DNA from: Streptomyces sp. NBC_00353 | GTDB lineage: Bacteria; Actinomycetota; Actinomycetes; Streptomycetales; Streptomycetaceae | DNA: 64,000 nucleotides | Direction of reading: 5' to 3' | NCBI RefSeq assembly: GCF_036108815.1 | Contig: NZ_CP107985.1 | Coordinates: forward strand, 1,612,001-1,676,000 | Shown: positions 34,597 to 44,300 of the stretch, piece by piece | How positions within the stretch are numbered: the stretch's first letter is position 1 | Layout: every line of letters begins with the position of its first letter | Notes under the pieces: model-generated | What the model was told of the DNA's origin: nothing | Databases searched by the model: none | Seen by the model: the letters and a program-made list of their open reading frames with translations, nothing else | Position numbers and translations under genes: made by a program

Positions 34597-34869
34597 ATGA
34601 CCGATACCTTCGAGCACGCCCCTCAGATCTGGAACGCCGCCCAGCTGCGCGATGCACTCAAGGATCTTCCCGATGACGCGCCCATCCATATCGGTGTGGC
34701 AAGCGACCCCGGTGACTTCGACGGGTACCGCGACTTCGTCCTCGTGGACGCACATCAGGTGGAGAACTGGTGGCCGGCCACTTCCACCGCACCGGAACGC
34801 ACCGAGACGGAGAAGGCGCTGACGCTGTTCGCCGACTGGGAGCCGGACAGGTACGACCGTCTCGACTGA
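34597..34869 (+). CDS. Small DUF6225-like hypothetical protein
   Basis: 90 residues. WNAAQLRDALKDLPDDAPIH and VASDPGDFDGYRDFVLVDAH recall the DUF6225 proteins of Streptomyces; the acidic, tryptophan-containing tail ends ALTLFADWEPDRYDRLD. There is no membrane segment or signal, so it is cytoplasmic. No ribosome site precedes the ATG at 34597, suggesting a leaderless transcript. Function is unknown and the neighbours are unrelated. Confidence 0.75.
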   Translation: MTDTFEHAPQIWNAAQLRDALKDLPDDAPIHIGVASDPGDFDGYRDFVLVDAHQVENWWPATSTAPERTETEKALTLFADWEPDRYDRLD

Positions 34870-34914
34870 ACCGGCCACGTGCCCGCCGGGCTGTCCGTCA
34901 CCGTGGAGCGGGGG

Positions 34915-35205
34915 TCAGGGCCGGATGGCGTCCTCACTTCGCTGATCGACGATGTCGAGGCGGAGCCGGCGCAGTGCGAGCAGGCCGCCGATGCCAGGGA
35001 TGACGGCCGAGGCCTTGGTGACGGGTGTGGCCTGCTCGAGGCGCCAGGTGGCCACCACGACGAACAGGTAGGCGCAGCCGTGGGTGGGGCCCATCAGGGA
35101 GGAAATGGGTTTGAGGTGGGCGGTGGCGAGGTTGGTCAGCAGGATGATCAGTGAGATGAGTTCGCCCTGGGCCGCGATACGCAGGTGGCGGAGGTTCACG
35201 GTCAT
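34915..35205 (-). CDS. DUF3817 family membrane protein
   Basis: 96 residues with three membrane segments. LRIAAQGELISLIILLTNLA, PISSLMGPTHGCAYLFVVVA and VIPGIGGLLALRRLRLD fit the DUF3817 family, whose MGxxHG motif appears here as MGPTHG. Its ATG overlaps the stop of the next membrane-protein gene (ATGA), so it is the last gene of a minus-strand unit beginning at the DJ-1/PfpI-like gene. Function is not known. Confidence 0.85.
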   Translation of the reverse strand: MTVNLRHLRIAAQGELISLIILLTNLATAHLKPISSLMGPTHGCAYLFVVVATWRLEQATPVTKASAVIPGIGGLLALRRLRLDIVDQRSEDAIRP

Positions 35206-35669
35206 GCTCCCGTCGTGGAGCCGGGGCGAATGATCATCAGGACGGTGACGGTGGCCCACAGCAGGTTGAAGACGCCGGTGTGCATGGCGAGGCGGCCGGC
35301 CGAGCGGGGGCCGGGGCTGGAGCCCGGGGTCTGTGCGGCGGCGAGCGCGCGGTCCTGGGCGGGCAGGATCAGCAGGGCCAGGGTGGCCGCGGCCGCGGCG
35401 GTCAGCAGGATCGATGTGATCAGCCATCCGCTGCCGAGGACGCCGAGGCTGCCGGCCGTGGCGAACCCGAAGACCGGGACGGCTATGCCGATGGCCGCGT
35501 AGACGCGGCAGATGCGGTGCAGCAACCGCAGGTTCGTGAGCGCCTCGCGGTCGCCCGGGTCGCTGTGCGCGTGGCGTAGAGCTTGGGGAAACATGCTCGC
35601 GGCGACGGTGACCGGGCCGATGGCCAGGACGGCGGCCAGAACGTGCACGGACAGGAGGAGTTTCGTCAT
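35202..35669 (-). CDS. Integral membrane protein, DUF2269-like
   Basis: 155 residues, four predicted membrane helices. LLLSVHVLAAVLAIGPVTVA at the N terminus with its histidine, and LLHRICRVYAAIGIAVPVFG in the middle, resemble DUF2269-type proteins. GGAGG lies close before the ATG (aggaggagtttcgtc). It overlaps the DUF3817 gene and follows a small cytoplasmic gene by two bases, so the four-gene cluster is one operon. No function is known. Confidence 0.78.
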   Translation of the reverse strand: MTKLLLSVHVLAAVLAIGPVTVAASMFPQALRHAHSDPGDREALTNLRLLHRICRVYAAIGIAVPVFGFATAGSLGVLGSGWLITSILLTAAAAATLALLILPAQDRALAAAQTPGSSPGPRSAGRLAMHTGVFNLLWATVTVLMIIRPGSTTGA

Positions 35670-35671
35670 GG

Positions 35672-35992
35672 TCAGTGTTCCGTGGTCGGCCGGGCGGCCC
35701 GGCGCAGGCCGGTGACTTTGGAGGCGGGCAGACGTCCGGCCTTGGAGGTGCCGATCAGGGTGTCGCCGTCGACCGTCACCGCAAAGGCCAGGTTCAGGCG
35801 CACAGGCTGGGTGACGGCCTGCCTCCAGGTGAGTCGGTGGCCGTCGAAGGCGACTTCGGCAAGCGGGACCTCCTCCCCCGCCCCGTGGGCCACCCCGGTC
35901 AGGACACTGTGCTGTCGGCGGAGTTCGACCACTGCCTTGATCGTGCCGATGGGGGTCGAGATGGACAGGTCCCAGGTACCTTCGACAGACAT
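35672..35992 (-). CDS. Small conserved hypothetical protein
   Basis: 106 residues, mostly beta strand: VEGTWDLSISTPIGTIKAVV, VPLAEVAFDGHRLTWRQAVT and LAFAVTVDGDTLIGTSKAGR. The alternating pattern suggests a small barrel of lipocalin type that might bind a ligand. It stops two bases before the next gene. It sits between a DJ-1/PfpI-type gene and two membrane-protein genes. I cannot assign a function. Confidence 0.75.
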   Translation of the reverse strand: MSVEGTWDLSISTPIGTIKAVVELRRQHSVLTGVAHGAGEEVPLAEVAFDGHRLTWRQAVTQPVRLNLAFAVTVDGDTLIGTSKAGRLPASKVTGLRRAARPTTEH

Positions 35993-36036
35993 GCTGCTGT
36001 ACTTCCTTACGGTGCGTGCGGTGAACAGGTGCCCGA

Positions 36037-36738
36037 TCAGGGGCATGGGCAGAGGCCGGTGGGAGCTGGGCCCTGGGCGCGCCAGACGGTGCCGCGACGC
36101 TCGTGGGCGAACAACTCCTCGACGGCGTGGGCGATCCGGGGGCCGACTTCGCGCTCCAGCAGGTACAGGCCCAGGTCCAGCCCGGAGGTGACGCCGGCGC
36201 CGGTGACCAGGTCGCCGTCGTCGACGACACGAGCGTGCACCGCGTGGACGCCGGTGGCATCGAGCATGTCCAGGCCCATGTGGTGGGTGGTGGCGTGGCG
36301 GCCTTCGAGCAGGCCGGCCATGGCCAGCACGAGCGAGCCGCCGCACACCGCGCCGACCGTGACCTGCGGATTGTGCACAGCCGCTCTCAGAAGCGCCGGC
36401 AGTTCGGTGTACAAGGTGCGGCCCAGCAGTACGGGGATGAGCTCGTCCTGCTTCTGTTCGCCGGTCCCGGCCTCCCGGTCAGGTGTTTCGCCGGGCTCGC
36501 CGACACGGCCCGAGGCTCCGGGAACCAGGACCAGGCCCGCACGGCCGGGGTCGAGAGCGGCCGTCGCCTGCAGCGCCAACTTCCCGGTTCCGCTGACCAC
36601 CGTGCGGGGTCCCTCCGCGGACACCAGTTCCACACTCACCGCCCCGCCGGAGGCGGTTCCACCGGCGTACAGCACCTCGTAGGGGGCGATGACATCCAGC
36701 GGATCGAAGCCGTCGAACAGGACGATCTGGGCATGCAT
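36037..36738 (-). CDS. DJ-1/PfpI family protein (ThiJ-like)
   Basis: 233 residues. IVLFDGFDPLDVIAPYEVLY is the N-terminal strand of DJ-1/PfpI domains. The nucleophile elbow is VTVGAVCGGSLVLAMAGLLE with the conserved Cys, followed by GRHATTHHMGLDML. There is no DNA-binding domain, unlike the related GlxA protein encoded divergently at 36944. Members include isonitrile hydratase-like and glyoxalase-like enzymes. AAGGAAG precedes the ATG. It is the first gene of a minus-strand unit with three small proteins, and the GlxA regulator probably controls it. Confidence 0.86.
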   Translation of the reverse strand: MHAQIVLFDGFDPLDVIAPYEVLYAGGTASGGAVSVELVSAEGPRTVVSGTGKLALQATAALDPGRAGLVLVPGASGRVGEPGETPDREAGTGEQKQDELIPVLLGRTLYTELPALLRAAVHNPQVTVGAVCGGSLVLAMAGLLEGRHATTHHMGLDMLDATGVHAVHARVVDDGDLVTGAGVTSGLDLGLYLLEREVGPRIAHAVEELFAHERRGTVWRAQGPAPTGLCPCP

Positions 36739-36793
36739 GCAACTTCCTTCACGTACGAGGGACCGGTCCGCACCGGGTAGACCTCGACGCTAA

Positions 36794-36837
36794 ACACGTT
36801 TCATTCGACCGCCCAGTGGCATTAGTGACATGTTTCA
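36794..36837. promoter_or_regulatory. Direct repeats in the divergent DJ-1/GlxA promoter
   Basis: ACACGTTTCA (36794-36803) and ACATGTTTCA (36828-36837) are direct repeats 34 bases apart, between the DJ-1/PfpI gene and the AraC-type regulator. AraC-family proteins bind direct repeats, so these are candidate sites for the adjacent regulator. Confidence 0.4.
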
Positions 36838-36943
36838 ACGGAATATTGCCATCGGCCGAACCATGGGCCTTGAGCTGGGTAAACGACCGCTCATGGTTCC
36901 CTGACGCCGAGTCGGCGGCAGGGCGGGGAGGTATGTTCTGGCC

Positions 36944-37882
36944 ATGCACACCGTCGCTGTTCTCGCCTTGGACCAGGTGATCCCCTTCGACCTGTCCACC
37001 CCGATCGAGGTCTTCGCCCGCACCCGCCTCCCGGACGGGCGCCCCGGCTACCAGGTCCGTGTCTGTGCTGAGCAGCCGGATATCGACGCAGGCGCCTTCC
37101 GTCTGCGCGCGCCCTGGGGGCTGGACGGCCTCAAGGGCGCCGACACGATCATCGTGCCCGGCACCGCCGACCCCGCCGCCCCGCTCACCCCCGCTGTCCT
37201 CGACGCGCTGCGCGCCGCGGCGAAGGACGGCACCCGTATCGCCTCCATCTGCTCGGGCGCCTTCCCCCTCGCCGCCACCGGCCTGCTGGACGGCCTGCGC
37301 GCCACCACCCACTGGATCGCGGCCGGCCTCCTGGCCGCCGCCCACCCGGACATCGAGGTCGACCCGGATGTCCTGTACGTCGACAACGGGCAGATCCTCA
37401 CCTCGGCAGGAGCCGCCGCCGGCCTGGACCTGTGCCTGCACATGATCCGCAGCGACTACGGCTCGGCCGTCGCCGCCGACGCCGCACGTCTGTCCGTCGT
37501 CCCTCTCGAACGCGAGGGTGGTCAGGCGCAGTTCATCGTCCACGACCACATACCCACCCCACAGGGCTCCGCGCTCGAACCCCTGCTCAGCTGGCTCCAG
37601 GACAACCTGAGTCGCGATCTGTCCCTCGCCGCCATCGCCGCTCAGGCCGGAGTCAGCACCCGGACACTGATCCGGCGCTTCCGCGAACAGACCGGAGTCA
37701 CCCCGCTCCAGTGGCTCCACCGCGCCCGCATCCGCCAGGCCCAGCACCTTCTGGAGACCACCCGGCACTCCGTCGAACGCATCGGTGCCCAGGTCGGCTT
37801 CGGCTCGCCCACCGCCTTCCGCGACCGCTTCCGGCGCACCACCGGAGTCAGCCCCCAGACCTACCGGCGCTCCTTCAGCTGA
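36944..37882 (+). CDS. GlxA family transcriptional regulator (DJ-1/PfpI plus AraC HTH)
   Basis: 312 residues. The N-terminal DJ-1/PfpI-like sensor has VAVLALDQVIPFDLSTPIEV and the elbow IASICSGAFPLAATGLLDGL. The C-terminal AraC domain has two helix-turn-helices (LAAIAAQAGVSTRTLIRRFR and VERIGAQVGFGSPTAFRDRF). GlxA-type regulators sense small molecules and usually act on a divergent enzyme gene. Here that is another DJ-1/PfpI protein with its membrane-protein operon. The start is the ATG at 36944. A GGGGAGG stretch lies about 12 bases before it. Confidence 0.9.
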   Translation: MHTVAVLALDQVIPFDLSTPIEVFARTRLPDGRPGYQVRVCAEQPDIDAGAFRLRAPWGLDGLKGADTIIVPGTADPAAPLTPAVLDALRAAAKDGTRIASICSGAFPLAATGLLDGLRATTHWIAAGLLAAAHPDIEVDPDVLYVDNGQILTSAGAAAGLDLCLHMIRSDYGSAVAADAARLSVVPLEREGGQAQFIVHDHIPTPQGSALEPLLSWLQDNLSRDLSLAAIAAQAGVSTRTLIRRFREQTGVTPLQWLHRARIRQAQHLLETTRHSVERIGAQVGFGSPTAFRDRFRRTTGVSPQTYRRSFS

Positions 37883-38083
37883 CTCTCCTGTATGTCCTGC
37901 CAACGAGTGGACCGGCCCTCGCACGAACGCTCATCTGTATGAGTTCTGCGAGGGGCCGGGGCCATGACCCGATTCCACAGGTGGTTGCTCAGCTGATACG
38001 AAACGCGAGGGGAAGGTCACTCGAACGCCTCGTAGGATCGGCGAAATCGACCAAGTTATGGGCGCGTTGGTTCGAGGGGGCGG

Positions 38084-39136
38084 TTGCAAGTGGTGCTGCA
38101 GGTGCGAGGCGTCGTGTTGCCGGAACGGGAGGAGCGGTCCTTCTGGATCGATGGAGACCGCTTGCGGAGCGAACCGGTCCCGGACGCGGATCTCGTCGTC
38201 GACGGGGGTTGGCTGCTGCCCGGCCTGGTCGACGTGCACACCCATCCGGGCACCGAGGACCTCGACGCCCCGTTCAGTGACGACGTGCTTCGACGGCACC
38301 TGTCCGACCACCGCGACGCCGGCGTTCTGCTGGTCCGGACACCCGGGTCTGCCGCGCCCATCCCGGGCTGGGTGGACGAGGATCCGGACCTGCCGCGTGT
38401 CCACTCGGCCGGACGCTGGCTGGCCACTCCCGGCCGATTCTTTCCCGGGGTCGGGCGCGACGTGAGCGAGGCCGGTCTGGTTCATGCCGCTGTCGAGGAA
38501 GCCAAGTCGTCCTCAGGATGGTGCAAAGTCATCGCCGACTGGAAGTACGACGAGCCGCCGTTGCCCCAGGAGATCCTCGCCGCCGTCGTGCGGGCCGTGC
38601 ACGCCATCGGCGGCCGGGTGGCCGCCCACTGCCAGACCGCTGACGGCAGTCGCAACGCCGTTGAAGCCGGCGTCGACAGCCTGGAGCACGGCATGCACCT
38701 GGATCCCGGCCTGATCGATCTGATGGCCGCCCAAGGCACCGCGTTCGTTCCGACGCTCAGCGTTTTCGGCGCCGGGGCCGATCGATGGCGCGCCGCAGAG
38801 TCCAGCGCCCGCCGGGACTGGTGGCTGGCCGGATGGGAAAGCATGATGCCCAACATCAGGGCCGCGCACGAAGCCGGCGTCACCGTGCTTGCAGGCACCG
38901 ACAGCCTCCCGTGCGGAACGGTCGCGTCAGAGGTCGAATGGCTGGTCCGTGCCGGACTGTCGGCCGACGCAGCACTGGGCGCGGCATCGTGGACGGCCCG
39001 CTCCTGGCTCGGTCTGCCCGGACTGGTCGACGGAGGCCCCGCTGACCTCGTCGCCTATGACACCGACCCGACCCTCAACGCTTCAGTGCTGCCCCACCCC
39101 AGTCGCATCATCCTGCGCGGCCGTGTCATCGCCTGA
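38084..39136 (+). CDS. Amidohydrolase family protein
   Basis: About 350 residues. LLPGLVDVHTHPGTEDLD gives the HxH metal pair. Further ligands are likely in AAHCQTADGSRNAVEAG, SLEHGMHLDPG and TVLAGTDSLPCGT (Asp). A lysine in GWCKVIADW may be the carbamylated bridge of subtype I enzymes. The fold hydrolyses cyclic amides, imidazolones or peptides such as prolidase substrates. The start could be TTG 38084 or GTG 38090/38093; none has an ideal ribosome site. It stands alone between two divergent signalling loci. Confidence 0.85.
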   Translation: MQVVLQVRGVVLPEREERSFWIDGDRLRSEPVPDADLVVDGGWLLPGLVDVHTHPGTEDLDAPFSDDVLRRHLSDHRDAGVLLVRTPGSAAPIPGWVDEDPDLPRVHSAGRWLATPGRFFPGVGRDVSEAGLVHAAVEEAKSSSGWCKVIADWKYDEPPLPQEILAAVVRAVHAIGGRVAAHCQTADGSRNAVEAGVDSLEHGMHLDPGLIDLMAAQGTAFVPTLSVFGAGADRWRAAESSARRDWWLAGWESMMPNIRAAHEAGVTVLAGTDSLPCGTVASEVEWLVRAGLSADAALGAASWTARSWLGLPGLVDGGPADLVAYDTDPTLNASVLPHPSRIILRGRVIA

Positions 39137-39188
39137 CACTCGGCGCAACTCGCTCCCGAAAGAGCGCCGCAGCGCCGACCAGCGGTCT

Positions 39189-39331
39189 CGCGGGCCGGCA
39201 TCGCCAGGGAGTGGCTGCGGCGCGCGGTCGCATCGGCGACGGCCCGGCCGGAAGGCTTGCGCGAACTGCTCGCCGCCGACGGGTCACTTCGCGCGGCATC
39301 CGAAGCTCTCGACGACGGCCATCGGGTCTGA
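39189..39331 (+). other. Possible short coding remnant
   Basis: A plus frame ending at TGA 39329 reads AGIAREWLRRAVASATARPE then GLRELLAADGSLRAASEALD. It looks protein-like and helical but has no start or ribosome site and matches no family I recognise. It may be the tail of a deleted gene. Confidence 0.25.
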
Positions 39332-39362
39332 GCGAGCGGCGCCTCGGCTTGCCCATCGACGT

Positions 39363-41243
39363 TCAGGTCCGATTCGCGCAGGAGTCCGTCACTGCTTGCA
39401 GCACCAGTACCGAGAGGTCGTCCTCGACCGGCCCCGTCCCGAAGTCGTGCGCCGCCCGCCGCACGTGCTCCGCAAGTGCCTTCGCACCCAGTCCCATACC
39501 TTGCCTGAGCACATCGGCCAGACCGTCATTGTCGTCCAACTGCCAGTTTCCGCAGCGGCGTTCGGTGACGCCGTCGGTCACGCACAACAGCGTCTCACCG
39601 GGCGCGAGGTCGAAGCTGACGGCCCGGAATTCGGCGCCCTCATCGATGCCGAGCAGCATCTGGGGTACAGAGGCCGGTTCCACCTTGCCGTCGGCGTGCA
39701 GATGCAGCGGCGGAGGATGGCCTGCAGTGGCGACCGTGCAGTGGGCTCCGGGCACACCCGGGTCGACCGTCAACTCCCCGTACAGCAGGCTCAGGAAACG
39801 GGAGCCTGTCTGCTCGGCGCCGAGCGCGAATGCCTCGGCGCTCTCTTCCGCCATGGCGGCGTTCAGCCGGGCGAGCACCGACTCGACACCATGGCCCTCG
39901 CGCGCCAGCAGCCTCACCAGGTGGCGGGCCAGGCCGGTGACGGACATCGCCTCCGGGTCCTTCCCCTGTACGTCCCCGAGCAGGAAGCACCAGTGGTTCT
40001 CGCCCCTCGGGAAGATGTCGTAGAAGTCGCCGCCGACGGTCTGCCCCTCGCCGTGCGGCTCGTAGACGATCGCCGTATCGACGCCGACGATCCTGGCCAG
40101 CGTCGCCGGCAGCTGCCTGCGCTGGAGCGCGGCGCTGATCCTGCGCTGCCGGGTGTACTGGCGAGCGGTGTACACGGCCTGCGCGACCCTGCGGGCCACG
40201 TCCTGGACCATCCGCACCACGGTGTCGGTCATCTGCGGCTGCCCGGCCCGGCCGAGCAGCAGTACACCCTGGTCGGTGTCGCGGGCGATGAGTGGGAAGG
40301 CGAACGCCGACCCGCCCGCATGGGCGACACCGGCACTCTCCGGCCACGGCCAGGGCGTACCTCCGATGCGGACCGCGGAGGGCGGCGGAATCCGCTCCAG
40401 CTCCTCGCGCAGCGGAGTGATGCGCTGCTCGTCGGCATGCCAGACCCGGGACAACTGCAGGCCCCTCCCCGGCATGTTCAGCCAGATGCCGCACCAGTCC
40501 GCGAGCCGGGGTACCAGCATCTGGGCCGCGAGCGCGGTGACCATGGCCTCGTCGAGCTGGCCTGCCAGGAGTTCGCTGGTCTCGGCGAGGAACGACGGGC
40601 CGCCACGGTCGCTCCACTCGGCGGCGTACCCCTGGGCATGCGCCGGATGTACTGATGGCCCTGCATCATGGTGCTTTGCGTCGCTGTGACGCCCGGTGGT
40701 ACCGGGATCGGTGATACCGGGACCGGACGCGGCCGAATCTGTCGCAGCAGTCCCTCGCTCCGCGGCCTCCAGCCGGAACCAGACCCTCTTCTCCGCCCGC
40801 CGGTAGGTCACGCCCCAGGACTCCGAGAGCGCACTCACCAGCTGGAGGCCGTAGCCGGGCTCGCCACGCCGGGTGTCCGCGCCGCCGCGTACCCCCCTGG
40901 AGGGGTGGCGGTCCGCGACCTCCACGACGACACCCAACCGGGTGGCCGGGTTCCGCTCCAGGCGGCAGACCACGTCGATATCGGTGCCGGCGTACATGAC
41001 GGCGTTGGTGACCAGCTCGCTGACGAGCAGGACGGCGTCGTCGACGAGCTCCTCGGGGACCGTCATCGGTGCAGGGGCCGCGGCCGCACCGGGAGCCGAA
41101 TCGGCGGCCGACGCGCCGTCCCCGTTCGCGGGCGCTGTCCACCCCTCAAGCGCCGCATACACGAATTCGCGCGCCCGGGCGGCCGCCAGCTGGTTCGCCG
41201 GCAGCCCCTTCCTGGACACGGATTCGGTCGCGTGTACGGACAA
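39363..41243 (-). CDS. OsaC-like RsbW kinase-GAF-PP2C phosphatase
   Basis: About 626 residues. An N-terminal RsbW-type ATPase (DDAVLLVSELVTNAVMYAGT, VADRHPSRG, GYGLQLVSALSESWG) is followed by a low-complexity linker, a GAF-like domain around residues 220-370 (SGVAF replaced by AGGSAFAFPLIARDTDQGVL), and a C-terminal SpoIIE/PP2C domain (LQRRQLPATLARI, TVGGDFYDIFPRG, LLGDVQGKDPEAM, CVTDGVTER, EDDLSVLVL). The kinase-first order and position divergent from an OsaA-like kinase resemble S. coelicolor OsaC, which acts on sigma-B after osmotic stress. The TTG at 41243 has GAAGAGGGG upstream; ATG 41270/41273 are alternatives. It should phosphorylate and dephosphorylate partner-switch proteins. Confidence 0.86.
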   Translation of the reverse strand: MSVHATESVSRKGLPANQLAAARAREFVYAALEGWTAPANGDGASAADSAPGAAAAPAPMTVPEELVDDAVLLVSELVTNAVMYAGTDIDVVCRLERNPATRLGVVVEVADRHPSRGVRGGADTRRGEPGYGLQLVSALSESWGVTYRRAEKRVWFRLEAAERGTAATDSAASGPGITDPGTTGRHSDAKHHDAGPSVHPAHAQGYAAEWSDRGGPSFLAETSELLAGQLDEAMVTALAAQMLVPRLADWCGIWLNMPGRGLQLSRVWHADEQRITPLREELERIPPPSAVRIGGTPWPWPESAGVAHAGGSAFAFPLIARDTDQGVLLLGRAGQPQMTDTVVRMVQDVARRVAQAVYTARQYTRQRRISAALQRRQLPATLARIVGVDTAIVYEPHGEGQTVGGDFYDIFPRGENHWCFLLGDVQGKDPEAMSVTGLARHLVRLLAREGHGVESVLARLNAAMAEESAEAFALGAEQTGSRFLSLLYGELTVDPGVPGAHCTVATAGHPPPLHLHADGKVEPASVPQMLLGIDEGAEFRAVSFDLAPGETLLCVTDGVTERRCGNWQLDDNDGLADVLRQGMGLGAKALAEHVRRAAHDFGTGPVEDDLSVLVLQAVTDSCANRT

Positions 41244-41373
41244 CGGAACCCCTCTTCCCCCCGTGTGCATCAAATACGCCCAGAAAGCAGTATTTTCGTG
41301 CGCTTTATACTATGACATGCGTGACCAATGAACCTCTGGTGTGCACCGATGGATCTTGGGCGGAGGGTGTTTC

Positions 41374-44300
41374 ATGACACTGGACCCGACCCGACCCGCC
41401 ACGGAGCCAGACGGGCAGTGGGTTTGTACGAGCGATCTACGCCCCTTGCTCGGTGCGATGAAGGCCCTGTGCGACGGTGATTTCACAGCGCGCGTGGAGG
41501 ACCCGGAGAAACAGGGCGCCGTCGTGCCGGACGGGGTGCTGGCCGAAATGGCCGGGGTGTTCCAACAGATCGTCGCGCGGAACGCACATCTCGCCTCGGA
41601 GCTCCAGCGGGTGCGCCACGAGATCATCCGACAGGGACGGCTGGACGAGCGGATCTCGGCGAGTCCCGGCACGGGTGCCTGGACGACGAACATCGAGGCC
41701 GCCAATACGGTGCTCGAAGCACTGGTGGTACCCGTCGCGAAGGCCACCCGAGTGCTGGACGCCGTCGCGGACGGCGATCTGACCCAGCACGTCGATCTGC
41801 ACGACGGAAGCCGCCAGCTCCGCGGTGACCTGCGACGCCTGGGCATCGGCGTGAACCGCATGGTGGACCAGCTCTCGCTCTTCACCGGCGAGGTGACCCG
41901 GGTCGCCCGCGAGGTCGGCACCGAGGGGCGCCTCGGTGGCCGGGCGAAGGCGCAGGGCCTGTCGGGCGACTGGCTCCATGTGACCGAAGCGGTCAATACG
42001 ATGGCGTCCCGGCTGACTGCGCAGGTGCGGGACATCGCGGTCGTGACGACGGCGGTGGCGCGCGGCGACCTGACACAGCAGGTGACGGTCGAAGCCACCG
42101 GTGAGCTGCTGGAGCTGAAGCTCACGGTCAACACCATGGTCGACCAGCTGCGGGCGTTCGCCGACGAGGTGACCAGGGTCGCCCGCGAGGTCGGCACCGA
42201 GGGCCAGCTCGGCGGTCGCGCCCAGGTCAGGGGCGTATCCGGGGTCTGGAAGGACCTCACCGACAACGTCAACTTCATGGCGTCGAACCTGACGTCCCAG
42301 GTCCGCAACATCGCCCAGGTGACCACCGCCGTCGCCAACGGCGACCTCAGCCAGAAGATCACCGTGGACGCGCGGGGCGAGATCCTGCAGCTGAAGTCGA
42401 CGATCAACACCATGGTCGACCAGCTCTCCGCCTTCGCCGACGAGGTCACCCGCGTCGCCCGCGAGGTCGGCACCGAGGGCCAGCTCGGCGGCCGCGCCCA
42501 CGTCAGGGGCGTATCCGGGGTCTGGAAGGACCTCACCGACAACGTCAACTTCATGGCCGACAACCTCACCTCCCAGGTCCGCAACATCGCCCAGGTCGCC
42601 ACCGCGGTCGCGGAGGGTGACCTCGGCAAGACGATCACCGTGGAGGCCAAGGGAGAGATCCTGGAGCTCAAGTCGACGATCAACACCATGGTCGACCAGC
42701 TCTCCGCCTTCGCCGACGAGGTCACCCGCGTCGCCCGCGAGGTCGGCACCGAGGGCAACCTCGGCGGTCAGGCACAGGTCAGGGGCGCTTCCGGGGTCTG
42801 GAAGGACCTCACCGACAACGTCAACCGCATGGCGCTCAACCTCACCTCCCAGGTCCGCAACATCGCCCAGGTGACCACCGCCGTCGCCAACGGTGATCTG
42901 TCGAAGAAGATCGATGTCGACGCGCGCGGCGAGATCCTGGAGCTGAAGGACACCGTGAACACGATGGTCCAGCAGCTGAGGGCTTTCGCGGACGAGGTGA
43001 CCAGGGTGGCCCGTGAGGTCGGCACCGACGGTCGACTCGGCGGCCAGGCTCAGGTCCACGGCGTCTCGGGCGTCTGGAAGAACCTCACCGACAACGTCAA
43101 CTTCATGGCCGACAACCTCACCTCCCAGGTCCGCAACATCGCCCAGGTCGCCACCGCAGTCGCGGAGGGCGACCTGTCGAAGAAGATCGACGTGGACGCG
43201 CGCGGCGAGATCCTGGAACTCAAGTCCACGATCAACACCATGGTCGACACGCTCTCCTCGTTCGCCTCCGAGGTGACACGAGTGGCCCGCGAGGTGGGCA
43301 GCGAGGGACAGCTCGGCGGCCAGGCCCGGGTGGAGGGTGTCTTCGGGACATGGAAGCGGCTGACCACCAGCGTCAATGAGCTGGCACTGAATCTGACCAC
43401 CCAGGTGCGCGCGATCGCCGAGGTCGCCAGCGCCGTCACACAGGGCGACATGTCCGGCTCCATCTCGGTGGAGGCCCAGGGCGAGGTCGCCGCCCTGAAG
43501 AACAACATCAACCTCATGGTGGCGAACCTCCGTGAGACCACCCGGGCCAAGGACTGGCTGGAGTCCAACCTGACCCGTATCGCGGGACTCATGCAGGGCC
43601 ACCGCGACCTGGTCGAGGTCGCCGACCTGATCCTGCGCGAGCTGACCCCTCTGGTGAACGCCCAGTACGGGGCATTCTTCCTGGCAGAAGCGGGCGCGGA
43701 GCCCGGCGAGGACCTTGAGCTCCTGGCCGGCTACGGCACCGGCCAGCCCGAAGGCCGCCGCCGGCGTACCCGGCTCAGCCTCGACGCCCCTGGCTGGGGT
43801 CTGGTCACCCAAGCCGCAACGGAGAAACGGCGAATTCTCATCGAGGCGGTCCCCAGCGAATACATCACCATCAGTTCCGGCCTCGGCGCCGCGCCCCCGG
43901 CCAGCATCGTCATCCTGCCGATCCTCTTCGAGGACCGGGTGCTCGGAGTCATCGAACTGGCCTCGTTCAGCAGCTTCAGCGAGGTCCACCTCGCCTTTGT
44001 CGACCAGTTCGTGAACACCATCGGTGTCTCCATCAACACCATCATCGCCAACTCCCGTACCGAGTCCCTCCTCTCGGAATCCCAGCGCCTCACCGCCGAA
44101 CTGCGCAAGCGCTCCGACGAGTTGCAGCTCACCAACGCCGAGCTGGAGGAGAAGGCGGCGCTGCTGGCCACGTCCTCCCAGTACAAGTCGGAATTCCTGG
44201 CGAACATGTCGCACGAATTGCGCACGCCGCTCAATTCGCTCCTCGTGCTGTCGCGGCTCCTCGCCGACAACCCCGACGACCACCTCTCCCCGCAGGAGGT

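Noticed and set aside
41893..43548. Regular 276-base repetition considered as a CRISPR or satellite array
   Set aside because: The units are in frame, encode HAMP-type helices and lie entirely inside one gene.
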